From: Candidatus Sumerlaeota bacterium
Lineage (GTDB): Bacteria > Sumerlaeota > Sumerlaeia > SLMS01
NCBI GenBank assembly: GCA_020850785.1
Contig: JADZDZ010000040.1
Span: 1-10,793 of the forward strand
Reading direction: 5' to 3'
DNA length: 10,793 nucleotides
Under the pieces are notes generated by a model. The model saw only the letters and a program-made list of their open reading frames with translations, did not search any database and was not told where the DNA came from. This document shows, piece after piece, positions 1 through 6,381 of the stretch (positions are counted from its first letter, which is position 1; each line of letters opens with the position of its first letter). Both the position numbers and the translations under genes were made by a program.

Positions 1-401
1 AGATTGTCATCGGAAATGTATTCCCTGAAGTTGAGAACTGCGGCGAAGACAAACGTCATGACCAGCACGTTGACCGCGATGGTGAGCAGCAGCCCCAGAT
101 ACTTCCCCAGCAGGAATTGCCAGCGCGAAATCGGCTTCGAAACAATCGTATAGATTGTCTTCTTGTCGAGGTCGTTGTAAACCAGCCCGATGCCGACGAA
201 AACGGCGATCAGCAGCGAGATGATGTTGATCGCACCCACGCCAAGATTGCGCAGGATAACGGACTCCTTGTCGATGCTGAGCGTGGACGCCACCCAGGCA
301 CCCAGCATGATCAGCAGCGAGAAGAACAGCAGCACATACAGGACGCGGTTTCGCACCGCTTCCTTGAAGGTATTGATTGCGATGGCATAAATCTTTGTCA
401 T
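1..401 (-). CDS. ABC-2 type transporter permease, N-terminal part (runs off left edge)
   Basis: Reading the minus strand from the ATG at 401-399 gives 133 codons that stay open to the window edge. The protein starts MTKIYAIAINTFKEAVRNRV and is the membrane half of an ABC exporter. Three hydrophobic segments are visible at about residues 20-40, 55-75 and 100-124. Between the second and third lies the motif LDKKTIYTIVSKPISRWQFL followed by LGK (residues 78-100), which is typical of the NosY-like ABC2_membrane_2 family. The start codon overlaps the stop of the ATPase gene upstream by 4 bp (ATGA, 398-401), so the two are translationally coupled and surely act together. The C-terminal membrane segments lie outside the window, and the substrate cannot be told. 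Confidence 0.85.
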   Translation of the reverse strand, partial: MTKIYAIAINTFKEAVRNRVLYVLLFFSLLIMLGAWVASTLSIDKESVILRNLGVGAINIISLLIAVFVGIGLVYNDLDKKTIYTIVSKPISRWQFLLGKYLGLLLTIAVNVLVMTFVFAAVLNFREYISDDN

Positions 402-1402
402 GCGACGCCTCCCGCGACGGCTGCCGCCTTTTCTTCCCGCTGTTTGCTTTCAATTTCGCGGATGAAGTATTCCTCCAGCGTTTCCTTGCGCGCGATGAAG
501 GAGTTCAGCTTCGCGCGGCCGGACAGAATTTCCTGCACCAGCGCCCGCGCATCCTCCTCCCGTTCAAACTGCGCAAGATATTCATTCGGGCGTTGCACGA
601 AGCGTATCGCCCGCTGCTGCGCGTGCTCCACGAGGTTTCCCTCCGCGTCGGAGAACGCGACTTCGTACTCCTTCACCTTCGCGGAAAGCATTTCCGAAAG
701 CGGCCCCAGCGCGATGCGCTGCCCCTTGTGAAGAATCGCCACGCGGTCGCAAATCAGTTCCGCGTCCTGCAGAATGTGGCTTGAGAAAAACACCGTCTTT
801 CCCGCGTCGCGGAGCGACAGGATCAGGTCGCGCACTTCCTTGCGGCCAAAGGGATCGAGGCCCGATTGCGGCTCGTCCAGAAAAACAATCTTCGGATCGT
901 TCAGGAGCGACTGCGCGAGACCCACGCGCTGCTGCATTCCCTTCGAGTAGCCCCGCAACGGCAGTTCGCCCGCGTGACTGAGGCCCACCTTCTCCAGCAG
1001 TTCCGGAATGCGCTTCCTCCGCAGTTCCTTCGGCATGCCGTAAAGCTGGCCATAGTAGTCCAGAAATTCATGGCCGGTAAGGTAATCGTAGAAATGCGCA
1101 TTCTCCGGCATGAAGCCGATCTTTTCCTTCACACTGTTGTCGCCGAGCGGCTTCCCCATAATCCGCGCCTCGCCGGACGTGGGGAAATGCAGCCCCATGA
1201 GCATCTTGATCGTCGTGGTCTTCCCCGCGCCGTTGGGCCCCAGCAGCCCAAAAATCTCCCCTTCCTCCACCGTTAAATCCAACGGTTTCAATGCGATGCG
1301 TTTTCGATTTTTGAAGCGAATCTTCAGGCGTCCATGCTCAACGCCGATGAAATCCTGAACGTAGGTTTTTGAGAGACCTTTAATCTCGATAACTGGTGCC
1401 AT
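398..1402 (-). CDS. ABC transporter ATP-binding protein (ABC-2 exporter type)
   Basis: This 334-residue protein is the cytoplasmic ATPase that drives the adjacent permease. Walker A is GPNGAGKTT (55-63), the signature is YSKGMQQ (152-158), Walker B is KIVFLDEP (171-178), the D-loop is SGLD (180-183) and the H-loop histidine is His209. The Q-loop position reads GFMPE (97-101... approximately), with Glu instead of Gln, as I recall for other ABC-2 exporter ATPases of this type. An unusually long stretch (about residues 16-40, rich in Lys and Arg) sits before the first beta-strand core. After about residue 240 comes a roughly 95-residue C-terminal extension of the kind seen in drug and polysaccharide exporter ATPases. 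The frame is open upstream to 1594, but homology begins at MAPVIEIKGLSKTY, so the ATG at 1402-1400 is chosen; its only Shine-Dalgarno hint is a close AGGG. Substrate unknown. Confidence 0.92.
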   Translation of the reverse strand: MAPVIEIKGLSKTYVQDFIGVEHGRLKIRFKNRKRIALKPLDLTVEEGEIFGLLGPNGAGKTTTIKMLMGLHFPTSGEARIMGKPLGDNSVKEKIGFMPENAHFYDYLTGHEFLDYYGQLYGMPKELRRKRIPELLEKVGLSHAGELPLRGYSKGMQQRVGLAQSLLNDPKIVFLDEPQSGLDPFGRKEVRDLILSLRDAGKTVFFSSHILQDAELICDRVAILHKGQRIALGPLSEMLSAKVKEYEVAFSDAEGNLVEHAQQRAIRFVQRPNEYLAQFEREEDARALVQEILSGRAKLNSFIARKETLEEYFIREIESKQREEKAAAVAGGVA

Positions 1403-1674
1403 GGCCCTGCTGTGCGCTGCCGAATGGAGGATGAAATAGCGACCTGCCGCGTTACGGTTGAGCAGACCAAAAGCAGTGGCCAACTGGTTTGTAGGGGAAA
1501 TGCACTCCGGGAATGAGGGTCTGAATCGGGAGACCGGAAGTTTTCGATCCAATCCTGTAAGTGATTGCAGGATTGCCGCGAAACGGGCCGGCAACGCCTC
1601 CCCTATTCGCTAGACCACCCCATTATCGCCGCAGAACCATCCTGACGCCAATTCAACAGAGTCGCAGCGACCGC
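1403..1674. other. Divergent intergenic region between the ABC exporter and methyltransferase-folD operons
   Basis: This 272-bp spacer must hold the start signals for both outward-facing operons. I see no convincing -35/-10 pair on either strand and no strong Shine-Dalgarno sequence before 1675 or 1402. Two dyads are present: an 8-bp perfect inverted repeat at 1550-1575 (listed separately) and a weaker 5-bp one, GGTCT (1518-1522) with AGACC (1531-1535). Open frames that extend the flanking genes into this spacer have no recognisable homology and are not taken as coding. Confidence 0.6.
1550..1575. repeat. Perfect 8-bp inverted repeat, possible operator or hairpin
   Basis: CAATCCTG (1550-1557) is mirrored by CAGGATTG (1568-1575) with a 10-bp AT-leaning spacer. 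The centre-to-centre distance of 18 bp is within the range of a dimeric regulator site, and the position between two divergent operons suits an operator. No T-run follows on either side, so it is unlikely to be a terminator. The role is inference only. Confidence 0.45.
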
Positions 1675-2388
1675 ATGACACGATCCAATGCCGAAGGGAT
1701 GAAATCCTACTGGGACGAGAAAATCGACTGGTGGGCTGAATCAAGTTACGAGGAGAAACCGCGCGGCCCTCTGGAGCGCTGGATGGCCAGCCTGCGCCGC
1801 TCCGTTCATGCGCGCGCGGTCATTGCGCTCGAACTTCTGGAGCCCTTCATCAAGGACAAGGTAGTGCTGGACGTCGGTTGCGGAAACGGCCATTTTGCGA
1901 AATGCTGCGCGGAACTTGGCGCGAAGCACGTCATCGGCACGGACATCTCCCCCGCCGCCGTGGAGATCGCCAGAAAGCTCGCGAAGGCGAACGGCGTTGG
2001 CGACAGGACCACCTTCGAAGTCGCGCGCGCCGGCGAGCCGCTCCCGCCATCGGACGTGGTTACCGGCTTCGGATTGGTGGACTGGCTGGAACGCGAGGAG
2101 TGCCTGCGTTTCTTCCGCAACATCAAGGACCGCACGTTCATGTTCAGCTACAGCGAGCAGGACGGCTCCTTCGACGAAATCATTCACCACTTCTATCTGG
2201 TGGAACGGCTGCGACTCTTCGGCGGAGGCGTGCGCGCCTATCATCACCCGCGCGCAACCATCGAAGGACGCCTTCGTAAATGCAACATCACCAACTTCGA
2301 AATCGTATCACGCAAGGAAATGCGGTTCGGGCGCTTGGTGCACAATCTGCCCACCGCAAAAAGGAACAGGACGACACGCAATGGCTGA
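1675..2388 (+). CDS. Class I SAM-dependent methyltransferase
   Basis: The 237-residue protein is a Rossmann-fold methyltransferase. Motif I is VVLDVGCGNG (63-72), and the acidic residue ending strand 2 is Asp90 in VIGTDIS, which should bind the ribose of S-adenosylmethionine. The N-terminal part (MKSYWDEKIDWWAESSYEE, about residues 9-27) resembles small-molecule methyltransferases of the UbiG-like group that have a helical cap. A conserved-looking C-terminal block (YHHPRATIEGRLRKCNITNF, residues 189-208) probably shapes the substrate pocket. The ATG at 1675 is chosen; an in-frame ATG at 1699 and a GTG at 1561 are alternatives, none with a good Shine-Dalgarno sequence. The 3' end overlaps folD by 8 bp. 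The acceptor substrate is not evident. Confidence 0.85.
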   Translation: MTRSNAEGMKSYWDEKIDWWAESSYEEKPRGPLERWMASLRRSVHARAVIALELLEPFIKDKVVLDVGCGNGHFAKCCAELGAKHVIGTDISPAAVEIARKLAKANGVGDRTTFEVARAGEPLPPSDVVTGFGLVDWLEREECLRFFRNIKDRTFMFSYSEQDGSFDEIIHHFYLVERLRLFGGGVRAYHHPRATIEGRLRKCNITNFEIVSRKEMRFGRLVHNLPTAKRNRTTRNG

Positions 2389-3271
2389 AGCTGGCATCAT
2401 CGACGGCAAGGGGATTGCCGCGGATATTCACAAGGAAGTCATCGCCGCCGTGGCGGAAATGAAGGCCGTCGGCAAGCGCGTTCCGGGATTGGCCGTCGTG
2501 CTCGTCGGCGACAATCCCGCATCGAAGGCTTACGTTTCCACGAAGACGAAACGTTGCGCAGAAGCGGGGTTCCATTCCATGCAGATTGATCGCCCCGCAT
2601 CCACCACGCGCGAGGAATTGCTGGAGATCATTCGCGGGCTGAACGCCGATCCTTCCATTCACGGAATCCTCGTGCAGTTGCCGCTTCCCGCGCACATCGA
2701 TGAACAGGAAGTGATCGCGGCCATTTCGCCCGACAAGGACGTTGACGGTTTCCACCCGATCAATGCGGGAAAACTCAGCATTGGCCTGCCGGGATTCGTG
2801 CCCTGCACACCGCTGGGCATTCAGGAATTGCTGATTCGCCACAAGGTGAGGACCTCCGGCGCATTCGCCGTTGTGCTGGGGCGCAGCAACCTCGTCGGTC
2901 GTCCCGCAGCGCAGTTGCTGAGCCAGAAGGGCCCGGCGGGAGACGCGACCGTTTGCATCGCCCACAGTCGCACGCGCGATCTGGCGGACCTGTGCCGCCG
3001 CGCGGACATTCTGGTCGCCGCCATCGGGAAGGCACATTTCGTCACTGGTGACATGATCAAGCCCGGCGCGGTTGTGATCGATGTTGGCATCAATCGCATC
3101 GATGACGCTTCCGCGAAAAATGGATCACGCATCGTCGGCGACGTTGACTTCGAGGCCGCGAAAAAAATCGCCGGCGCCATCACCCCCGTGCCCGGTGGCG
3201 TTGGGCCGATGACCGTTGCGATGCTCCTGCGCAATACGCTGCAGAGCGCGCTTCAACATCAGGCGAAATAG
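2381..3271 (+). CDS. folD: Bifunctional methylenetetrahydrofolate dehydrogenase / methenyltetrahydrofolate cyclohydrolase FolD
   Basis: FolD interconverts 5,10-methylene-, 5,10-methenyl- and 10-formyl-tetrahydrofolate in the cytosol, supplying one-carbon units for purines and formyl-Met-tRNA. The 296-residue length is normal. The substrate and catalytic block is YVSTKTKRCAEAGF (51-64), with Tyr51 and Lys55 matching E. coli Tyr50 and Lys54. HGILVQLPLP (94-103) provides Gln99, and DKDVDGFHPIN (118-128) provides Asp122. The nucleotide-binding domain carries VVLGRSNLVGRP (164-175), and the C-terminal family signature ITPVPGGVGPMTVAMLLRNT is intact. All key residues are present, so it should be active. 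The ATG at 2381 lies inside the methyltransferase gene (8-bp overlap), which points to coupled translation. The downstream permease starts 6 bp after the stop. Confidence 0.97.
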   Translation: MAEAGIIDGKGIAADIHKEVIAAVAEMKAVGKRVPGLAVVLVGDNPASKAYVSTKTKRCAEAGFHSMQIDRPASTTREELLEIIRGLNADPSIHGILVQLPLPAHIDEQEVIAAISPDKDVDGFHPINAGKLSIGLPGFVPCTPLGIQELLIRHKVRTSGAFAVVLGRSNLVGRPAAQLLSQKGPAGDATVCIAHSRTRDLADLCRRADILVAAIGKAHFVTGDMIKPGAVVIDVGINRIDDASAKNGSRIVGDVDFEAAKKIAGAITPVPGGVGPMTVAMLLRNTLQSALQHQAK

Positions 3272-3277
3272 CCGGCC

Positions 3278-4573
3278 ATGAGGATCAGTGGCTGGCTTTG
3301 GCTGTTGCGGAAGGACCTCTTCTCGCAACGGGCGCGCCTCGCGATCCTCATTCTTTGCATCACGCTCAGCGGCTTCCTCTTCGGCCTCACATTTTCCGCC
3401 GTTGCGTACCTTCGCACGGAAATCCGCCCGCGCCTTCGCGAGTTGTTTCCCGAACGCCGCGTGGTCGTGCGCCCCGCCAGCTCCGACATCATGATGTTCA
3501 AGGTGGACGGGCCGAAGATCAGCGACAAAGCCTACGAGGAGTTCAAGAAACTCGACGGCGTGGCGGCCGTTTACGCGCAAATGCCGGCAGGCTTTCCCGT
3601 CTCCGCCGATTTCGAAATGAACAGCCTGAACGTCGGCTTCACGACGGATATCATCATGTTTGGCGTGGATCGCGAACTCGTGGCGAAGGATGTCGCACCC
3701 GGCATTGACTTCCCCGCAAAGAAAGCCAGCGATCCCGTTCCCGCGCTGATCACGGAATACTTCCTCGATGCGTACAATCTGGGCCTTGCGGAGAGCGCAA
3801 ACATGCCGAAGCTCAGCAAGACCGCGCTGCTCGGTGTTGGCTTCGATCTCATCCTTGGCGAATCGCAGACGGGGCTTGGCTCCACTTCGGTTCCATCCCA
3901 AACGAAACGCGCGCGCGTCGCGGGCCTGACGGCGAATCCGTTGTTGTTCGGCGTCATCATCCCCATCGAGAACATGCGCGAATACAACAAAACCTATCGC
4001 GCCGGGAAGGATGCCACCTACGCCGCGCTGCACATTGACCTCGCATCGCCGGAGGACGCCGATGCGGTGAAGGCGAAGGCGGCGGAACTCAAGCTGCGCT
4101 TCGAGGCCCAGAAGGAGGTGCTCGATCGCTACCTGCGCATCGTTGGCACCATTGAGCAATGCCTGCTGGGAGCGTTCGTCCTCGTGTTTGCGCTCGCAGC
4201 GGTGGGCGTGTTCACAACGTTCGCTGCGGCGCTGCAGGAGCGCCGCCCCGCGTGGGGGCTTCATCGCGCCACGGGACTCTCGCGCTTCGGCGTCATGCTG
4301 CTCGCGTGCGGCCACGCCGTCGCAGCCGCGATTCCCTCCGCGTTGCTTGCGACGGCAGGGTGCGTCGCAGTCTCCCTTCTTCTCACAAATTTTTTCAGCC
4401 GCTACACGGAGCAACTCTCCATCCTGCCGGGAAATCCCTTCCACTTCGGATGGGAAACCGCGCTGGCAATTCTGGTCTTTTCCCTGATTTTTTCGCTGCT
4501 TCCGGCGCTGATCCTCACGACGCCGATTTGCCGTGCGCGTCCCGTCAAGCTGCTTTCGGAACGATCACTGTAG
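3278..4573 (+). CDS. FtsX/MacB-family ABC transporter permease
   Basis: The 431-residue membrane protein has the four-helix FtsX/MacB layout. One N-terminal helix (about 19-45) is followed by a large extracytoplasmic domain (about 46-285), and three C-terminal helices lie at about 288-318, 335-370 and 395-416. The stretch ERRPAWGLHRATGLSRFGVM (321-340) after the second helix is the usual cytoplasmic coupling-helix region of FtsX-like permeases (reminiscent of 'RRREIGLLRALGASRR'). Such proteins work with a LolD/MacB-type ATPase in lipoprotein release, export or signalling rather than classical import. No such ATPase lies beside it: folD precedes it by 6 bp and a non-coding region follows, so the partner must be elsewhere. 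The chosen ATG is the first in frame; AGGCGA about 20 bp upstream is a poor Shine-Dalgarno match. Substrate unknown. Confidence 0.85.
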   Translation: MRISGWLWLLRKDLFSQRARLAILILCITLSGFLFGLTFSAVAYLRTEIRPRLRELFPERRVVVRPASSDIMMFKVDGPKISDKAYEEFKKLDGVAAVYAQMPAGFPVSADFEMNSLNVGFTTDIIMFGVDRELVAKDVAPGIDFPAKKASDPVPALITEYFLDAYNLGLAESANMPKLSKTALLGVGFDLILGESQTGLGSTSVPSQTKRARVAGLTANPLLFGVIIPIENMREYNKTYRAGKDATYAALHIDLASPEDADAVKAKAAELKLRFEAQKEVLDRYLRIVGTIEQCLLGAFVLVFALAAVGVFTTFAAALQERRPAWGLHRATGLSRFGVMLLACGHAVAAAIPSALLATAGCVAVSLLLTNFFSRYTEQLSILPGNPFHFGWETALAILVFSLIFSLLPALILTTPICRARPVKLLSERSL

Positions 4574-4670
4574 GGACGAAAGTGCTTGCACGCGCGCACG
4601 TTTTTCGCAATACATCAACGCGTTGCGCCTGTTACAAAACGCGCAACGTTGTTCTGGGAAATTTTGAAGT
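4574..4670. other. Intergenic region upstream of the 6S RNA
   Basis: No gene is seen here. A short GTGC/GCAC dyad (4582-4599) followed by TTTTT (4601-4605) could be a weak terminator for the operon that ends with the FtsX-like permease. The 8-bp inverted repeat at 4621-4648 lies just before the presumed 6S start. I find no convincing -10 box at the spacing expected for a start near 4671 (only AT-rich bases at about 4659-4665), so the 6S promoter is not assigned. Confidence 0.4.
4621..4648. repeat. Perfect 8-bp inverted repeat upstream of 6S RNA
   Basis: CGTTGCGC (4621-4628) is mirrored by GCGCAACG (4641-4648) with a 12-bp spacer containing TTACAA. It ends about 22 bp before the presumed 6S RNA start, so it may be an operator over the promoter. 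Alternatively it is a terminator-like hairpin for the upstream operon, since TTGTTCT follows, although that T-run is poor. Confidence 0.45.
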
Positions 4671-4865
4671 TTTCCTGCGACGTTGGTTTGGCCTTTATGT
4701 CCTGGAGCCGATATACATTCTCTGGGCTCCTTTTTGTTCCGGCGGAGGAGATGCCCGCGCTTATGCTGCGGGATTATCCGAGGTCTGAATGCGGGTGCCC
4801 ACCTTGTGAACCCTAGGGTTTCACGCGACATTCGGAGCCGACGGCGAAGCGGGACATTCTTTTTT
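4671..4865 (+). ncRNA. ssrS: 6S RNA (SsrS), RNA polymerase-binding regulatory RNA
   Basis: 6S RNA mimics an open promoter, binds the housekeeping RNA polymerase holoenzyme and damps transcription in stationary phase. The 5' part reads CCTGCGACGTTGG, then CCTGGAGCCGATA (4701-4713). This follows the order and spacing I recall for E. coli 6S (CTCTGAGATGTTCG, then CCCTGAGCCGATA). The 3' half has GGGTGCCCACCTTGTGAACC (4793-4812), then AGGGTTTCACGCGAC, the conserved CACCTTG...AGGGTT region. A closing stem can be built: UCCUGC (4673-4678) with GCGGGA (4849-4854), a 2x2 internal loop, CGUU (4681-4684) with GGCG (4843-4846), and GGUUU (4685-4689) with GAGCC (4835-4839). A hairpin GTGAACC/GGTTTCAC lies at 4807-4823. 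T6 at 4860-4865 may end the transcript. The length of about 190 nt is normal. Ends are accurate to perhaps 5-10 bases. Confidence 0.8.
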
Positions 4866-4995
4866 GAAACGGAGAGGGCGGGGCGGGCCCCATGAAGATG
4901 GTGGCACGACCGTGGTTGGTGGGAAATACGCGGACGCGAGGCCGCGTTGATTCCAAATAGGGGCGGCGGACCAAAGCATCACGCCGCGACTTCGC
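4866..4995. other. Spacer between 6S RNA and the convergent gltA end
   Basis: A short GC-rich stretch with no credible gene. It contains two dyads: ACGCGG/CCGCGT (4928-4947) and GCGGCG/CGCCGC (4963-4987, loop 13). Either could help end gltA transcription; only the first is followed by a few T residues when read on the minus strand. Confidence 0.4.
4921..4947 (-). terminator. Possible gltA terminator
   Basis: Read on the minus strand, ACGCGG (4947-4942), an 8-nt loop and CCGCGT (4933-4928) form a 6-bp GC-rich stem followed by ATTTCCC. It lies about 50 bp past the gltA stop. The T-run is short, so this is a weak candidate. Confidence 0.35.
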
Positions 4996-6285
4996 TTATC
5001 CCTTTTTTGCTTCCTCGTAACTGCGAAGCTTCGGCCCCATGTAAATCTGGCGCGGGCGGTAGATGCGCGCCTTGGGGTTTTCGTTCGTTTCCTTCCAGTT
5101 CGCGATCCAGCCGGGCATTCGGCCGAGCGCAAACATCACGGTGAACATGTTCGTGGGGATGCCGATCGCCCGCATGATGATTCCGCTGTAGAAATCGACG
5201 TTCGGGTACAACTTGCGATCCACGAAATACGAATCGCTGAGAGCAGCCTTCTCCAAATCCTTCGCGATCTGAAGCAGCGGGTCCGTCTTTCCGAGCTTGT
5301 CCAGCACCTTGTCGCAGGCGACCTTGATGATTTTCGCGCGCGGATCGAAATTCTTGTAAACGCGATGGCCGAAGCCCATCAGGCGGAAATCCGAGTCCTT
5401 CTGCTTGCACTTCGCGATGACGCTTTCGATGGAGTCGCCGCGGTCCTTGATGCCCTGCAGCATTTCCAGCACCGCTTGGTTGGCGCCGCCGTGCAGTTTG
5501 CCCCACAAGGCGGACACGCCTGCAGAGACAGCCGTGAAGAGGTTCGCCTCCGAGCTTGCCACCATGCGCACCGTTGACGTGGAGCAGTTCTGCTCGTGAT
5601 CCGCGTGGAGGATGAACAGGAGGTCCAGCGCGCGCGCCACGTCCGCGTCGGCGACGTAACGCTTGCCCGGCCAGGAGAACATCATCGTGAGGAACTGCGC
5701 CGTGTAGCCCGATGCGTCGCTGGGCTGGACAAAAAGGGAATCGCCCGTGCCATGCTTGTAGATGTAGGCCGCGATGAGGCGAATCTTGGAAAGCAGGATC
5801 GCGGTGGCTGTCGTGAAGTCCGCCTCGTTCCTGATTTCAAAAAGTTCCTGATGGTGGCAGGACATTGCGTTGATCATGGCGGTAAGGATCGCCATGGGAT
5901 GCGCATCCTTGGGGAAGCCCTGAAACTGCTGTGTCATGCTCTCCGGCAGCTTCGCATGCTCTTGAAGGCGGGCCTCAAATGCGCGGCGTTCGTCTGCTGT
6001 TGGGAAGCGTCCCCAAATAATCAGGTACGCGGTTTCGATGAAGTCGGATTTTTCTGCAAGCTCTGCGATGTCGATGCCGCGATAGCGGAGGATGCCCTGA
6101 TCACCGTCGATGAATGTGATCTTGCTGAGACAGGAACCGGTGTTGCCATAACCATCGTCGAAAGTGATGCAGCCTGTCTGTGCGCGCAGCTTGCCGACGT
6201 CGATCGCCTTTTCTCCCTCCGTTCCAATAATCACGGGATAATCGGCGGCCTTGCCGTCATACGAAATCGTTGCTTTGTCCTGCAT
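4996..6285 (-). CDS. gltA: Citrate synthase (type II, E. coli-like)
   Basis: Citrate synthase condenses acetyl-CoA with oxaloacetate, the entry step of the TCA cycle. The 429-residue protein aligns in order with E. coli GltA (427 residues). The catalytic triad is complete: His265 in WGKLHGGAN, His307 in GFGHRVYK and Asp364 in PNVDFYSG. The oxaloacetate-binding block HADHEQN (227-233) is present, as is the N-terminal SKITFIDGDQGILRYRG, marking the larger Gram-negative form. At the position of the NADH-reactive Cys206 of E. coli (STPCEPY) this protein has SWPGKRY with Gly207, so that thiol is missing. The frame is open to 6312, but the ATG at 6285-6283 is chosen: AAGGGA lies 8 bp before it and E. 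coli-like sequence starts here. It sits about 96 bp after the secreted-protein gene and could be read from its own promoter or from the floT operon. Confidence 0.96.
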   Translation of the reverse strand: MQDKATISYDGKAADYPVIIGTEGEKAIDVGKLRAQTGCITFDDGYGNTGSCLSKITFIDGDQGILRYRGIDIAELAEKSDFIETAYLIIWGRFPTADERRAFEARLQEHAKLPESMTQQFQGFPKDAHPMAILTAMINAMSCHHQELFEIRNEADFTTATAILLSKIRLIAAYIYKHGTGDSLFVQPSDASGYTAQFLTMMFSWPGKRYVADADVARALDLLFILHADHEQNCSTSTVRMVASSEANLFTAVSAGVSALWGKLHGGANQAVLEMLQGIKDRGDSIESVIAKCKQKDSDFRLMGFGHRVYKNFDPRAKIIKVACDKVLDKLGKTDPLLQIAKDLEKAALSDSYFVDRKLYPNVDFYSGIIMRAIGIPTNMFTVMFALGRMPGWIANWKETNENPKARIYRPRQIYMGPKLRSYEEAKKG

Positions 6286-6323
6286 TACGGGCGTCCCTTG
6301 AAAACGTGCCAAACGAAGTGCCT

Positions 6324-6353
6324 AGGATTCCCGCCATGGAGCGCGGGGGTCAA
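6324..6353 (-). promoter_or_regulatory. Possible gltA promoter
   Basis: On the minus strand TTGACC (6353-6348) is a good -35 match in the 96-bp spacer before gltA. At 18 bp the -10 candidate is AATCCT (6329-6324), a poor match. A CCCGC/GCGGG dyad (6330-6347) fills the spacer between the two elements, which could be a repressor site. Low certainty. Confidence 0.3.
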
Positions 6354-6381
6354 GCGCAGCGAACCAAAAATTTCGATGCGT

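Noticed and set aside
7..453. Minus-strand open frame of 148 codons at the left edge
   Set aside because: It is in a different frame from the ABC-2 permease; only the other frame gives membrane helices and the TIYTIVSKPISRW motif.
1403..1594. N-terminal extension of the ABC ATPase to 1594
   Set aside because: The extra 64 residues show no ABC-like sequence; homology starts at MAPVIEIKGL, so the ATG at 1402 is preferred.
3125..4444. Long minus-strand open frame (439 codons) opposite the FtsX-like permease and the folD end
   Set aside because: The protein is a low-complexity mix rich in Arg, Glu, Ala and His with no recognisable domain. It lies antisense to two well-supported genes, and long antisense frames are expected from the GC-rich third-codon bias.
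4688..4717. Promoter-like TTGGCC - 18 bp - TATACA
   Set aside because: It lies within the 6S RNA 5' strand (GGAGCCGATA region), where the sequence resembles a promoter because the RNA mimics an open complex. The closing stem requires the RNA to start about 45 bp further upstream.
4586..4895. Small plus- and minus-strand open frames of 60-90 codons in the 4574-4995 spacer
   Set aside because: No domain, no Shine-Dalgarno and mutual overlap; the region is better explained by the 6S RNA.
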